Assembly: GCA_029379385.1 (NCBI GenBank)
Contig: CM055606.1
Coordinates: forward strand, 868,001 to 932,000
Length of the DNA stretch: 64,000 nucleotides
DNA from: Quillaja saponaria
Lineage: Eukaryota; Streptophyta; Magnoliopsida; Fabales; Quillajaceae
Direction: 5' to 3'
Shown: positions 34,801 through 43,932 of the stretch, in pieces
How positions within the stretch are numbered: position 1 is the stretch's first letter
Layout of the letters: every line of letters begins with the position of its first letter
Notes under the pieces: model-generated
The model's input: only the letters and a program-made list of their open reading frames with translations
Told to the model about the DNA's origin: nothing
Database searches by the model: none
Program-made: the position numbers and the translations under genes

Positions 34801-37277
34801 AGCAGCATCTATAGTGGAAGTTGACTTGAGTTTCCCATCATCCACGGTAATGTCTTTCACTGCATGTGGATCAGAATCCACCTTCTCATCCAGCTTATAC
34901 TTCACATCATCAACAGTGATGTCCTTCACTGCATCAAAACTTGAATCAGGCTTTCTATCCTGTTTATGATTCCCCTCATCTGATGGACAGTCCTGAAACG
35001 TGTGAGGATCCACGTCCTTCCAGGCTTCTTTGTGATTTATGTCATTTGGTGTAATATCATGAACGAGATGAGTATCGCAATCCCCCTTACCTTCTTGGCC
35101 ATCAACTACATTGCTAAAGATCTCCTCCACCTCAAAAAATTCCTCTGGGGAAGCACCTTCTGTCTCATTTCCATCTTCGCTTGCCATGACTGTGGTGAGA
35201 TTAGGCATAACAGCATCAGCGTCCAAAAAAAGCACCTGATACAAATATGAGTATGCATTCAACTCCTACACCTTCAGTAAATGCATTTGCAGAAAATGAA
35301 CAATAACTTACCTCTGCCCTAAAATCCTTGGGGAAGTGATCCCTGGCATCCCACAATACATCAATTTCATCACGGTTGAGTATCAATATATTTGATCGTG
35401 CAAATGCTGTGTGGAACATAAGTCTGAACATCATCTCCTCATGCACCAAGTCTTCATCTAAATGTACGCACTCAAGAACAACATCCCCTTGAACACGACA
35501 ATGGATATCAATTTTGACCAGCGTACATTCTGCCTGTGGTTAGTATTTCATGAGATCATTCACATTTTGTTAATATACAACTGTTTCAATTGTGTACATT
35601 ATACATCACCTGTAGGTAGTGTCGAACATGTTTTTTGGTCTTCGAAGTTGAAAAGAGAAGCTTAGAACTTCTGTTGGTAGGTGTTGAAGGGTCCTGTCCA
35701 TAAACACGCACAACAGGCCTACAACCTTTTTCCCCTTCAAATAGCGGAAGAACTCTAAGAATCAGACAATCCAAAAATAAGGGTGTGTCTGAAGGAGGCC
35801 AATCAGAACTCAAGTTTCTGCGGGATATGTATTGAAGATATCTCAACTGAGATGGTTGTGGATTTAGAGGAGACAAAAGATGGAGAAGTTCCCTAGGAGC
35901 TTGCTTGTAGACCATTTCAAGGGTTTTCTGCTCCCCATTGTACTGTTTTCTGTATAATAGAAGACCTGCAAGCATAAATGCAAGCACAGGCCAGCCTCCT
36001 CTCTCACAGTGCATCAAGAGCACATTTTGCTGCCCCTCCAATGACAACCAGCTTTCACTTGATCGAAGAAAGTGGTGGATCATCTCCAAAGGCAGCAGAG
36101 GACACCCCTCATATTGTCGAGGGTAATCCATTACTGTCATGTCATACTGAGACAATATGTCTGAAACATGGCTGCGCCTCTCGCCTTCTCTGAAGTTAAA
36201 CACCATGAAAGAAGCATCAGGAAAGTGATCTTGTAGCTGAGCTACAATGCCACCCAAGTAAACTTTGTACTCATCCTCATCCAACACATCAGTGGAGAAG
36301 CAACAGTCAAAAACTGCAAAAGTAGGAAAAGGAAACAGGACAATCAAAACCATACAGTATAATGGCCTCCAAATATCTTGGACAATGATAATAAAAGCTT
36401 GGTATTTTGAACCATGAGTGAAGTATCAGAGACTACTTATAATGTGGGTGGCAAAATTAACAATAAACCTACTGTTAATTCCAATAGTGCTTGGAAGGGC
36501 TGAGACTGACTAACAAAAGCTTAAGGGGTTCGAGCTTTAAAGAACGAACAGGAATTGCAAAGTAGCAAAATCCTCCGCATTTCTTCAACTGACAATTATC
36601 CAATGTCCAGACTAAATTTCACTTACTAAACTTGCTTCTGTGTCTATATTTTTCAGAACTTCTTCAACTCTTGTATTATTTCTCTTACATTTCTGCACTC
36701 ACCACCATAACTAGCCAAAAAGGTTAAAATGCTGGAACATCAAGAGTATCTTGCATCCAGCATCATTATATGTCCAGGCAACATGAGAGTATAAGAAAAC
36801 CCATCCAACACGGTGAAGTTTTTAACTATTAAATTCAGTTCCTCAACTTGCTGATAATTTCACCTCTCTTCCTCAGCTAGTCGTCCCACCTCTTCTAACT
36901 CCATACATCAAATAAAAATTCAAACGGGTATTTCCCTCAATTAACAACCGCGTGAGAACAGACGGTGCTTAAATTCTGAATGGATGGAAAACATATAACA
37001 GAAATTCAACCAGTCGCAACGAATAAATAGATAGGAAAAAGAAAAGAAAAGATTGAAACCCTTAATTCAACAAAATTGCCACATGCATTGTCCGAAGTTG
37101 ATATCAAATTTAAATAATTGAGCTTCTCCAATCCAAAAAATTGAATGAATTGAAGTTGGAAATTTGAACTTAATATAGAAAAGGAAAATAGGAAGGAAGA
37201 ATACCATAGACTCTCTCGGAGATCTCGAGAAGCCGATCCGGCGGCTTCCTGTAAAATAATCTTCTGAACAGCGCCAT
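16805..37277 (-). CDS. FH20: class II formin, FH20 type (PTEN-like, C2, FH1, FH2; 17 exons)
   Basis: Exons on the minus strand: 37277-37205, 36313-35610, 35533-35312, 35235-32681, 32530-32404, 31934-31863, 31074-30976, 30819-30778, 25186-25106, 25021-24971, 24890-24809, 20390-20296, 20217-20146, 20060-19944, 18411-18343, 17497-17431, 16956-16805. All introns are GT-AG, and the 4680 nt encode 1559 residues. The protein starts MALFRRLFYRKPPDRLLEIS, followed by a PTEN-like domain (to about 190), a C2 domain (to about 335), an acidic linker with SPEEFFEVEEIF, a proline-rich FH1 (about 690-1135) and FH2 (about 1150-1555; LKPLHWSKV, LRRANNTEIMLTKVKMPLSD, LYLGNTLNQGT). FH2 nucleates actin, FH1 feeds profilin-actin, and PTEN/C2 targets membranes. 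The phosphatase loop HCERGGWP (126-133) has Pro where catalytic Arg is needed, so it should be inactive, as known for class II formins. The assignment to FH20 rather than FH13, FH14 or FH18 rests on recalled linker phrases. Confidence 0.95.
17558..18250. mobile_element. MITE-like element in formin intron 15
   Basis: The ends are inverted copies. The left reads TATACTTTGGCCCCTATAG, and the right, read from the other strand, TATACTTTGGCCCCTCTAG. Subterminal parts on both sides carry the phrases for GGTCCCTAT and GGGCCACATTGA. There is no coding capacity: the open frames at 17727-17924 (minus) and 17773-17958 (plus) contain low-complexity sequence only. The target duplication is not clear. Confidence 0.55.
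18868..19168 (+). mobile_element. very small TRIM-like LTR unit in formin intron 14
   Basis: Two direct repeats of about 70 bases occur at 18868-18941 and 19095-19168, both reading AGATTATAAC then CACCTAATAGCTTAA then TTTTAGGTGGAA. Right after the first copy, TGATATCAGAGCC (18942-18954) resembles a primer-binding site for initiator tRNA-Met (TGGTATCAGAGCC). A G-rich segment (TTGGGGCG) precedes the second copy like a polypurine tract. The spacing of about 150 bases is very short even for a TRIM. The boundaries are approximate and no target duplication was found. Confidence 0.55.
21049..21913. mobile_element. PIF/Harbinger-like MITE, TSD TTA
   Basis: The terminal inverted repeats are GGGTTAATTTGGTATG (left) and, from the other strand, GGACTAGTTTGGTACG (right). 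Both ends are flanked by TTA (21046-21048 and 21914-21916), the typical PIF/Harbinger target duplication. The interior is very AT-rich, has no transposase, and ends with repeated phrases containing AATGATTATTCC. Length is 865 bp. The superfamily is inferred from TIR style and TSD. Confidence 0.7.
22497..22990. mobile_element. MITE, related to 41017-41471, TSD TTA
   Basis: The left end reads GGTTGAGTTTGCTAATGC and the right end, from the other strand, AGCTTGGTTTGGTAATGTT. It is flanked by TTA at 22494-22496 and 22991-22993. Subterminal motifs TTTTTAAAAGTCA and GCTTTTAAAAG appear in inverted order. It has no coding capacity and lies in formin intron 11. Confidence 0.65.
23318..23880. repeat. 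tandem array, about 200-bp unit, in formin intron 11
   Basis: Units begin near 23318, 23519 and 23719 with GGGTAAGAAATGAAAA. They continue with AATTAATGGGCTAAAT, TTCTATATT, AACATAACTT-like, ATCTCTCAAAATCTAAATC and TTTGTAATTACAAGAAGAAG. There are two full units and a partial third that degrades after about 23830. The second and third are more alike than either is to the first. Confidence 0.85.
25187..26344 (-). other. part of formin intron 8, exon 9 to LINE
   Basis: This is ordinary intron sequence. Open frames at 25515-25775 (minus) and 25889-26077 (plus) show no family motif. Intron 8 totals 5591 bases, most of them from the LINE and TRIM. Confidence 0.6.
26563..26962 (+). repeat. tandem duplication inside the LINE endonuclease region
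   Basis: Copy 1 (26563-26751) and copy 2 (26752-26962) both begin ATCTTTAAAAAA and end TGTACTAGGTGT. They share CTTAGTAACCTTTAGTAGT, CCTCACTAGAAATGTCAATAG and TTAGTGGTCGTGGATGTT. Copy 2 keeps about 22 extra bases that code for the expected endonuclease residues (SQVDFF-like), so copy 1 carries deletions. Confidence 0.85.
27227..28100 (-). mobile_element. complete TRIM nested in the LINE, TSD CTATG
   Basis: The LTRs at 27227-27380 (154 bp) and 27946-28100 (155 bp) are about 85% identical by eye. The 5-base duplication CTATG flanks both ends (27222-27226 and 28101-28105). Read on the minus strand, the 5' LTR is the right-hand copy and is followed directly by TGGTATCAGAGTGGG (27931-27945), a primer site for initiator tRNA-Met. 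A purine-rich GAGGGTGAG precedes the other LTR. LTR ends are TATTAG and TAACA. The 565-base interior has no protein-coding capacity, which defines a TRIM. Confidence 0.92.
29746..30777 (-). other. remainder of formin intron 8, LINE to exon 8
   Basis: This stretch lies between the 3' end of the LINE and the 42-base exon 8. I find no recognisable repeat or exon in it. The open frame at 29761-29946 is short and unsupported. Confidence 0.6.
31180..31311. repeat. short hairpin-forming inverted repeat (small MITE) in formin intron 6
   Basis: The left arm reads GAGGTGAAAATGGAGTGGA, then GGATAATGG. The right arm, from the other strand, reads TAGAGATGAAAATGGAATGG then ATAATGGGAGGG. The whole unit is about 132 bases, so its transcript would fold into a long hairpin. 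No certain target duplication was found. Confidence 0.6.
32681..35235 (-). other. formin exon 4: linker, FH1 and start of FH2
   Basis: A single 2555-base exon carries over half of the formin. It holds the acidic linker (DITVDD repeated around 34800-34930), a basic segment with AKPNTVPRWIPSNKG, all of FH1 and the first FH2 helix. FH1 consists of dozens of P5-P18 runs separated by short spacers such as GAP, NAP and RGS, which suit profilin binding. On the + strand the same DNA reads as Gly- or Val-rich open frames. Those frames are shadows of the biased codons and are not genes. Confidence 0.9.
33175..33227 (+). repeat. (GGT)n microsatellite coding for polyproline in FH1
   Basis: About 17 perfect GGT units on the + strand encode an uninterrupted run of about 18 prolines (CCA codons) on the minus strand. 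The unit is three bases, so length changes would keep the frame. It is the longest pure trinucleotide tract in the window. Confidence 0.9.
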
Positions 37278-37800
37278 CAGATGGCGCTGTTTCTAACCCG
37301 ATCGGATCCAAACCGACAATTCAATGTACCACCAACGAGATCAACAATTGTTCCGAAACAAATCAAGGAGCAGATCTTGCAGTTACCCAATTCAATCAAA
37401 ACCCAGAATACCTCAATTCATACATACACAAATGACAAAAAAGCAAACCCAGTATTCAGAGAAGAAGCTAGTGGATACAGAATCTTGGAATTGAATTCCC
37501 AAAAAGAAAAGAAAAAAATAATAATTTATGGGAATTCAAAAGGAAAGGTAGATTTACATACAGAATGAGGAATCGGAGTGGAAGTAACAGTACAAAAAGG
37601 GTTTGCAAGAAATGTAGAATTACAGAATTTAGAAATATAATTCCATGGGTTATATAGGCTAGAATTCGAGAAAGAGAAAGAAGCGTAGTGGACTGAAAAG
37701 GATATTAGACTATTTGGAAATTGGACCCTGTCTCTCTTTCCCTCTCTATCTCTCTATCTTCTTCTTCTTCTCTCTCATGGTCATGGTCCCTGCAACAACA
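37278..37800 (-). promoter_or_regulatory. formin 5'UTR and core promoter region
   Basis: On the minus strand a TATATAA box lies at 37656-37650, about 370 bases before the start codon. A candidate 5'UTR intron donor (GTATGTAAAT) starts near 37565, but no strong acceptor was found next to the ATG, so a leader intron is only possible. Upstream, 37734-37783 is GA-rich on the transcribed sense (CTCT and CTTCTT repeats on the + strand), a common feature of plant promoters. Confidence 0.4.
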
Positions 37801-38577
37801 ACAAGAATTTTGAAGCTCCGATCAATGGCATTGTTGTAAGTGGCTTGACACGTCGATAACATAATTATACAGATTAATTAATTAATTTTTTTTTTAATTA
37901 TTTTGTACAGAGATACAGCCATGGCAGAGAGAGGTGGGTCTGGAGTTAGGACATTGATGTAATTATTCGATTTGTATTGGTAACTGCCAAGAGCTTGGGA
38001 AGAAAAGTTGTAGGGTTTATATTACGAGAAAAATAAAAAGTTTTTCCTATTGTTAACAACACTATTAATTTTATATTTGTAAAGAAATAATATTTTAAAT
38101 AATTTATTTACTGTTTTAAAATCTTGATAGTAGACCTAAAAATAAAATAATAATATAAGATTTTATGATGATTGTTTTCATTTTCTTTTACCTTATTTAT
38201 TGGGCATTTTTAGATTTTTGATTAAAAAAATTTATGTTGGTTATGGGTAAGGCTTAAACAATATGAATTTAAAAACTTTAGATGATATTAAATTATGAGA
38301 GAATATCTTTTTGTAAGTTTTAATCCTGAAAAGTTTAAGAGAGTATATACAATACTAGTGTACAATAATGATGGTTAATATCGGTTTTTCTAAGAAGAAG
38401 TATAAATTTTGGTGTAAGGAATTATGGCATGGATAAATTTTTTAAATTGGTGTAGTCTAAAAATGTTTTTTTTAACCTTTTTGATGTAGCACAAACCAAT
38501 TAGCCCTATCCTATTGGGTAGGTTCATATGAGAAAGTATATTTTTTGAATTAAAATATTTTTGTGGATGGGCTCAAT

Positions 38578-39177
38578 TAGGGGTGTGCAATCAAGTGAGT
38601 AGATTGGGTTTGAAATAAACATTACCTCACTTGATCAAGTCAGGTTAACAAAACTATACTTATTGTGAAATGGTTTAATATCTCTTTTTAAGAAATAATA
38701 AGGTTCAAATAAATAAATAAAATCTAAATTATATATATTTGAATTAGAAATAAACATATATTGAAATTTTTTAACATTACAAATTTAATAAAAAGATTAT
38801 AATAATATTTATTTAACATCGAGGTTCAATAATGTATATTTAACATGATATAAATTCAAATTAAATATTATAATGTTAAAAATTAGTATGAATATAGATT
38901 GGGTTGAGTCATACACTTATTTTCTTGTATTAAGAGATTGTAGAATGGATTTTATCATACTTTTTACATATAAAAGTAATTTTAAAACATTAATACAAAA
39001 ATTCTAAAGAGTTGGATGTTCCCGGATAAAAAAAATTTCACCCAAGTAAATGACGCAACCCATGATAAAAAATAAAAAGTCACCTAACTTAAAATGCGTG
39101 TTTAATTGAATTTTCAAGTTTCGGTCTAGTTTGGGTGGTTAGGTTAGCTAGATTGCTAAGTTTTTTGCACACCCATA
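38578..39177. mobile_element. hAT-like MITE
   Basis: The ends are TAGGGGTGTGCAATC (left) and, from the other strand, TATGGGTGTGCAAAA (right), typical of plant hAT MITEs. The neighbouring 8-mers GGCTCAAT-like and GGCCCCAA agree at only part of their positions, so the target duplication is degraded at best. The 600-base interior is AT-rich and noncoding. Confidence 0.6.
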
Positions 39178-41016
39178 GGCCCCAACCAACCATATAATTA
39201 CTTATCCTCTGTAATTATAATAACTCAAAAACTGATGTTGCATCAATGCCCATTACAATTACAATAATCCTAAAAGCTGACGTGATCTCAATATAGAAGC
39301 TAATTGCAGCAGCCCTTAATATTCCAATATCTTATTAAAAAAAAAAAAATTATTCAGCCAAGATTTAAATCTTCAATTGTCATTTTTGTCTAATATTAGC
39401 TTGGAAAGAGCTATTATTTTAAGACTCGTTGTCATATGACAAATATCTAATGTTTAAACTAATACAACTTTTATGAGATTATAACTTATATTTTATGGTA
39501 GATAATAACACTTTCCTTAAGTCTCTCAAAATTATTTTTATAAATGTTGTTCCAAAACTTTTAATCATCTTAACCATTGTAATTGAATTAAAGAAATTTA
39601 TAAAATCTCTTGATAAAAACATACATAATAAAAGTTATAGTTACTTTCGGATGTACCAATAGTGAATCCACTAGAAATAATATTTTGTGCCAAAAAGGTT
39701 TTGTAGTACAAAATTATACAAAACTATACGCTATTAGCATTTCTTAAACTCACCAACAAAAAATTGGAATTTAATATAATAATGTTATAAAAAAAAAAGA
39801 AGAAGAAGTATTAGTTGGTTTAATGAATAATATATAGTTTTTGAATCATGACTTATACAAAGTGTTTTTATTAATTAAACTAACAATTTATTAGTTAATT
39901 AGTTCAAGTTTATATTTAATCTCAATATAAAATTATAGCCTGTTATTCTCATGAATTACAATTATTTAAGTTTCTTAAAATCCAAATTAAAAGAACAAAA
40001 AAAATAAACTAGGAACTGCGGTTCTGTCATACTTTGAGGATGTGCCAAAAGGATGAGTCACTGACTTGCTTAAATCTCAGGCTTCATAGTTGATAGGGGA
40101 CAGACTTGGTTAAAGAGAGGCAGATTATAGATTTTATGAAATGCATAATTTTAATTAACAAACTGGATGAAATAAGATTAATAGCAACAAATGGGAGTAT
40201 CGAAATCATAAAGGAGTATTACAGTTCACATATATCACGATCCACAAGGACAACAATGGAGTGACACTTGTGAAAAGGTCCACGTGACTCATGTAGATCA
40301 TTGATCATTGGTCAATGGTCAATTGTGAGATAAAAATTAATTAATTATAATGACGATGTTAAGTGGGGTTAAAGAAATTAATGATCGAAGTCACTTCCTG
40401 AATTTAGAGATGGGTCTAAACCCAGCCCGGCCCGACCCTTATGAGTCTACTTGTTATCCAAAATTTTACCTGCCAAATCTAAGAGGATCCAAAGACCATA
40501 TAAACTGGATCGGGTAGAATTTTCAGCCAATTTTTCACTCTGTTTTTTACATAAATGAATTTAAATGTTTGTGTTTATTTTCAATTAGTTATAGGATGGT
40601 TTACCATCTGTTTTTGTGTAAAGATGTATCAATTAAAAATTTTGTAAGGAGCATTTGCAAGATAAGAAATTTAAAAAACATTAAAGCAGTTGAATAGAGA
40701 GAAAATTGACAGAGAGCTTCCTTGAGTTTATAAGGAAATTTGATTAAGAGATGAAATTAATCAAGTTGACTAAAAAATGAAATAAAAAAATTATTATATA
40801 ATTTTAAATCATGGTTATTTTCTATTTATAATTCTAAATTCATTATTATTATGAATTTTCTAAGAAATTTTCTATTATAAATTACTTAAAATTATGTCAA
40901 TTAATTAATATGTGGAATTAGTCTTTAATTAGGTAAACATATTTTTTTTTTTTTCCTTTTTAAAAAGGTCTATGGGTCTTACCTAGACCTGTCCATTGCC
41001 ACTCCACCTATATTTA
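39178..41016. other. AT-rich intergenic region with a possible second hAT-like element
   Basis: No gene is seen. From about 40406 (AGATGGGTCTAAACCCAG) to about 41000, the right end read backwards gives CAATGGACAGGTCTAGGTAAGACCC. The ends are weakly inverted and resemble a degraded hAT-type MITE. The evidence is too weak for a separate entry. Confidence 0.4.
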
Positions 41017-41471
41017 GGCTTGGTTTACTAATGTTATGGTTTTTTAAGAGGTATTGTGTTCTCATGACTCTCTTAGAGTTGTTTTTAAAAAGTTATAACA
41101 GTAGTGTTTGATAAAATAATGCAAAGAATACTCTTAATAAGTAGAAGCCATAAATTAGTGTTTGGTAAATTCATTGTAAAGCTGCTCCAAATATTTAAAT
41201 TGACTATAATAGATATTGATAATAAAAAAAAAGATAATTAATCTACTGCATTATTAATAAGAGGATAAATACGAATTTTTATTAAAAGTTGAAATTATAT
41301 TAATTTTTTAAACTTTTGAGAGTAGAAGCCAGCTTTTAAAAGCCTAGCTTTAAAAATCTAGAACAGAAACACTTTACTTTTTTTTTTTTTTTTTTAACCA
41401 AACATAAAAAAATTGACTTACGCTTATGAAGAGCATAGACACTCTCCAAAAGAGTATTACCAAATCAAGCC
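41017..41471. mobile_element. MITE, related to 22497-22990, TSD TTA
   Basis: The left end reads GGCTTGGTTTACTAATGTT and the right end, from the other strand, GGCTTGATTTGGTAATACT. TTA flanks both ends (41014-41016 and 41472-41474). The interior has AAAAAGTTATAACAGTAG and AAAAGCCTAGCTTT-type motifs like those of its relative, plus an 18-T run. It has no coding capacity. Confidence 0.75.
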
Positions 41472-42019
41472 TTAATGTGCAACCTTGAAACATCTCTGAT
41501 AGGGAAGATGAAGGCTTTGATATCTTTGGGATTCTCATGTAAAAAATTCTAAACACCACGTGAGTAAATTTCTCCCTTCTCAAAAACTCCAAATTCTAGA
41601 TACATGTAGGATTCAATATCAGATTCTTTGTATACAACACCAAGGAAGTTTAACAAGCACATTCACATGCCAAATTAATTTATTAACTCTAATGAAAGCT
41701 AGGGGACCCACTATATATTGTTTCATTTCATCAACGTATTAGAACATTTTGAAATAGCAAAATGATTATATATACATTAATTTTCGTGGCAAACATATTA
41801 CACATGAATCGTGTATACAATATATACATAAATGTTCATCAATAATTGATATATATATATATATCAAAAAATTATAATTAATAAAAAATAATACTTTATG
41901 TTATTAACAATGAACACATAGATAAATCCAATATAAAAATTAATTCCTAATATAAACATATAATTTTGTTAAAAATAATTTTGATGATGGAAGAAAAATT
42001 AATAAGGTAATATTATAAT

Positions 42020-42945
42020 TCATAAAAACTATACTTTTAATATTTCTTTTCATTCATAAAAAAGAAATTAATTTATAATTTTATATTATTTGTAACTTAT
42101 TAAATTAAAAAAATTAATAAATTCAAACTTAATTATTATTGATATATAGTTATTGACAAATTATAGATTTATTAAGATTAAAAGAATTAGAAAAACAAAT
42201 CAATAGTCATAAAATAATTACAGTCATATTAATATTAAAATAGAGAATAATTATGAAAGAATTAAATAAAATAAATAAACTATTTGAAGCAAAATAAAAA
42301 CTAATAAAATACTTATGTAATAGTAAAAACTCATAAGTATTTAATAAAACAAAATTTCTTCTATTGAAAGTTAAAACAACAAATATAATCATGGAAACTA
42401 TACTTTCAATATTTTTTATTCATAGTATTTAAAAAAATTATTTCATAATTTGTAAAGATCTAAAAAATATTTTAATTATTAGGAATCTATTAAACGAAAA
42501 AAAATTGAGCAATTCAATATTAACTACTATTAGCATATAATTATTGAAAAATATAGATATTATTTATGAATTAAAAGTTAAAACAAAAATTTTATAATCA
42601 TGAAAACTATGGATTTTTTTAATTCGTAGTAATTTTTTAAAATTTTAATTCATAAACTTGAGAAAAACTAAGAAAATAAAGATTATTAGGTACTTATTAA
42701 ACAAACAAACAAAATCAAAAATTCAATCTTAATTACTATTAAAATATAATAATTGAAAAATTATAGATTTATTAATATTAAGAAGAATTAGTAAAAGAAA
42801 AAAATCAATAGTCCTAATAAATTCCTATTAATATTAAAATGGCGAAGATTAGAAAAAATAAAATGGAGTAATAACAACTACAAATAACTAAGTAATAATA
42901 AAAACTCATAAGTGTATTTAGTGAAATAAAATATAGATAGAAGTA
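42020..42945. repeat. degenerate tandem repeat, three AT-rich units
   Basis: Units starting near 42020, 42391 and 42599 each open with a CAT(A/G)(A/G)AAACTAT motif. They continue with an AATTCATAG-type block, TATTAAA-rich sequence, AATTCAA(T/A)CTTAATTA and TTATAGATTTATTAA. Unit lengths differ (about 370, 208 and 345 bases) through indels. No coding potential is visible. Confidence 0.55.
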
Positions 42946-43009
42946 TAAATATATGTATATCTATATATATATCTATATATATATATATATACACTCCTAT
43001 CTATATTTA
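42927..43009. repeat. hairpin-forming inverted repeat with (TA)n centre
   Basis: AAATATAGATAGAAGT on the left is mirrored by ACTCCTATCTATATTT on the right, separated by a TATA/CTATATA-rich centre. It could be the terminal structure of the AT-rich repeat beside it or a cruciform-prone microsatellite. Confidence 0.6.
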
Positions 43010-43645
43010 TTCTAAAAGCTATAATACTCTTTTGATGTCTTTTAACTTCAATGGCTCGTTTTTATTATAAATTTTCGTACAATACTCTATATTTATAATT
43101 TTTTGTCCTTTTAAGTTATAGGGCATTTTTGTTAATTTAACTTATTTGGAAAAAGAAAACTAATTAAAAAAAAAAAAAAAAAAAAAAAAACCTCTTCCAA
43201 TAATTTATTATTATTTTTAAATAATAATAATTAAAAAAAAAAAAATACTCCCACCACATCTACCCACACCAAATTAATTTTTTGTTTAAAAAATTAACTA
43301 ACCAAAAAAAAAATACACTCATTCACAATAAATTTTTCAAACAATTATTTTCTAATTAAAACAACTGACATGTAGACATCTAAAACTAAAACAACTGACA
43401 TAGTTACGTAATAAATATAAAAAAAACCTCCGAACATGAGCATGTGATGAAGCTAGTGTGTGTGTGTGTGTATATATATATACAAAATGTGGTCTTTTAT
43501 TTTTATTTTTGTCCATAGAAGACATATTGGGTTTATGAATTATACAATCTAAGCTAGTTTTCTCTCTTCTAATAAATCATTAAGGCTCATTTAGATGGAG
43601 GGAATGAATAGAGAAGAGAGGGTACAGTACCAATCATCTATTTGG

Positions 43646-43679
<34 letters not shown>

Positions 43680-43932
43680 GTAAAGGATGCAGAGGAAACC
43701 TCCAAATCCCTCCAAAGTCCATTTGTTTAATTTCTCCAAATTAGAAGAATTTGTAGGGAGAATAAAATACATAATAATTTTTGTATGTAATGACTAATAT
43801 ATTAATGTCATTCCTATTAGATCCCCAAATAAAATATTTTAAGGACTTAATTATAAATTTATGTAATAATATGTCACTGCCTTTCATTTTCACTTAACTT
43901 CCGAACAAGAAATAGATCTTATCTTTTCATCT
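43010..43932. other. AT-rich intergenic region with microsatellites
   Basis: It contains A runs at 43166-43190, a (GT)n(TA)n tract at about 43450-43481 and a 31-T run near 43650. No gene or element ends are recognised. Confidence 0.6.

Noticed and set aside
34475..35250. Plus-strand open frames opposite formin exon 4
   Set aside because: They are antisense shadows of the formin linker. Splice and domain evidence is on the minus strand.
40406..41002. A second hAT-type MITE
   Set aside because: The end similarity is weak and no target duplication was found. It is kept only as a remark in the region entry.
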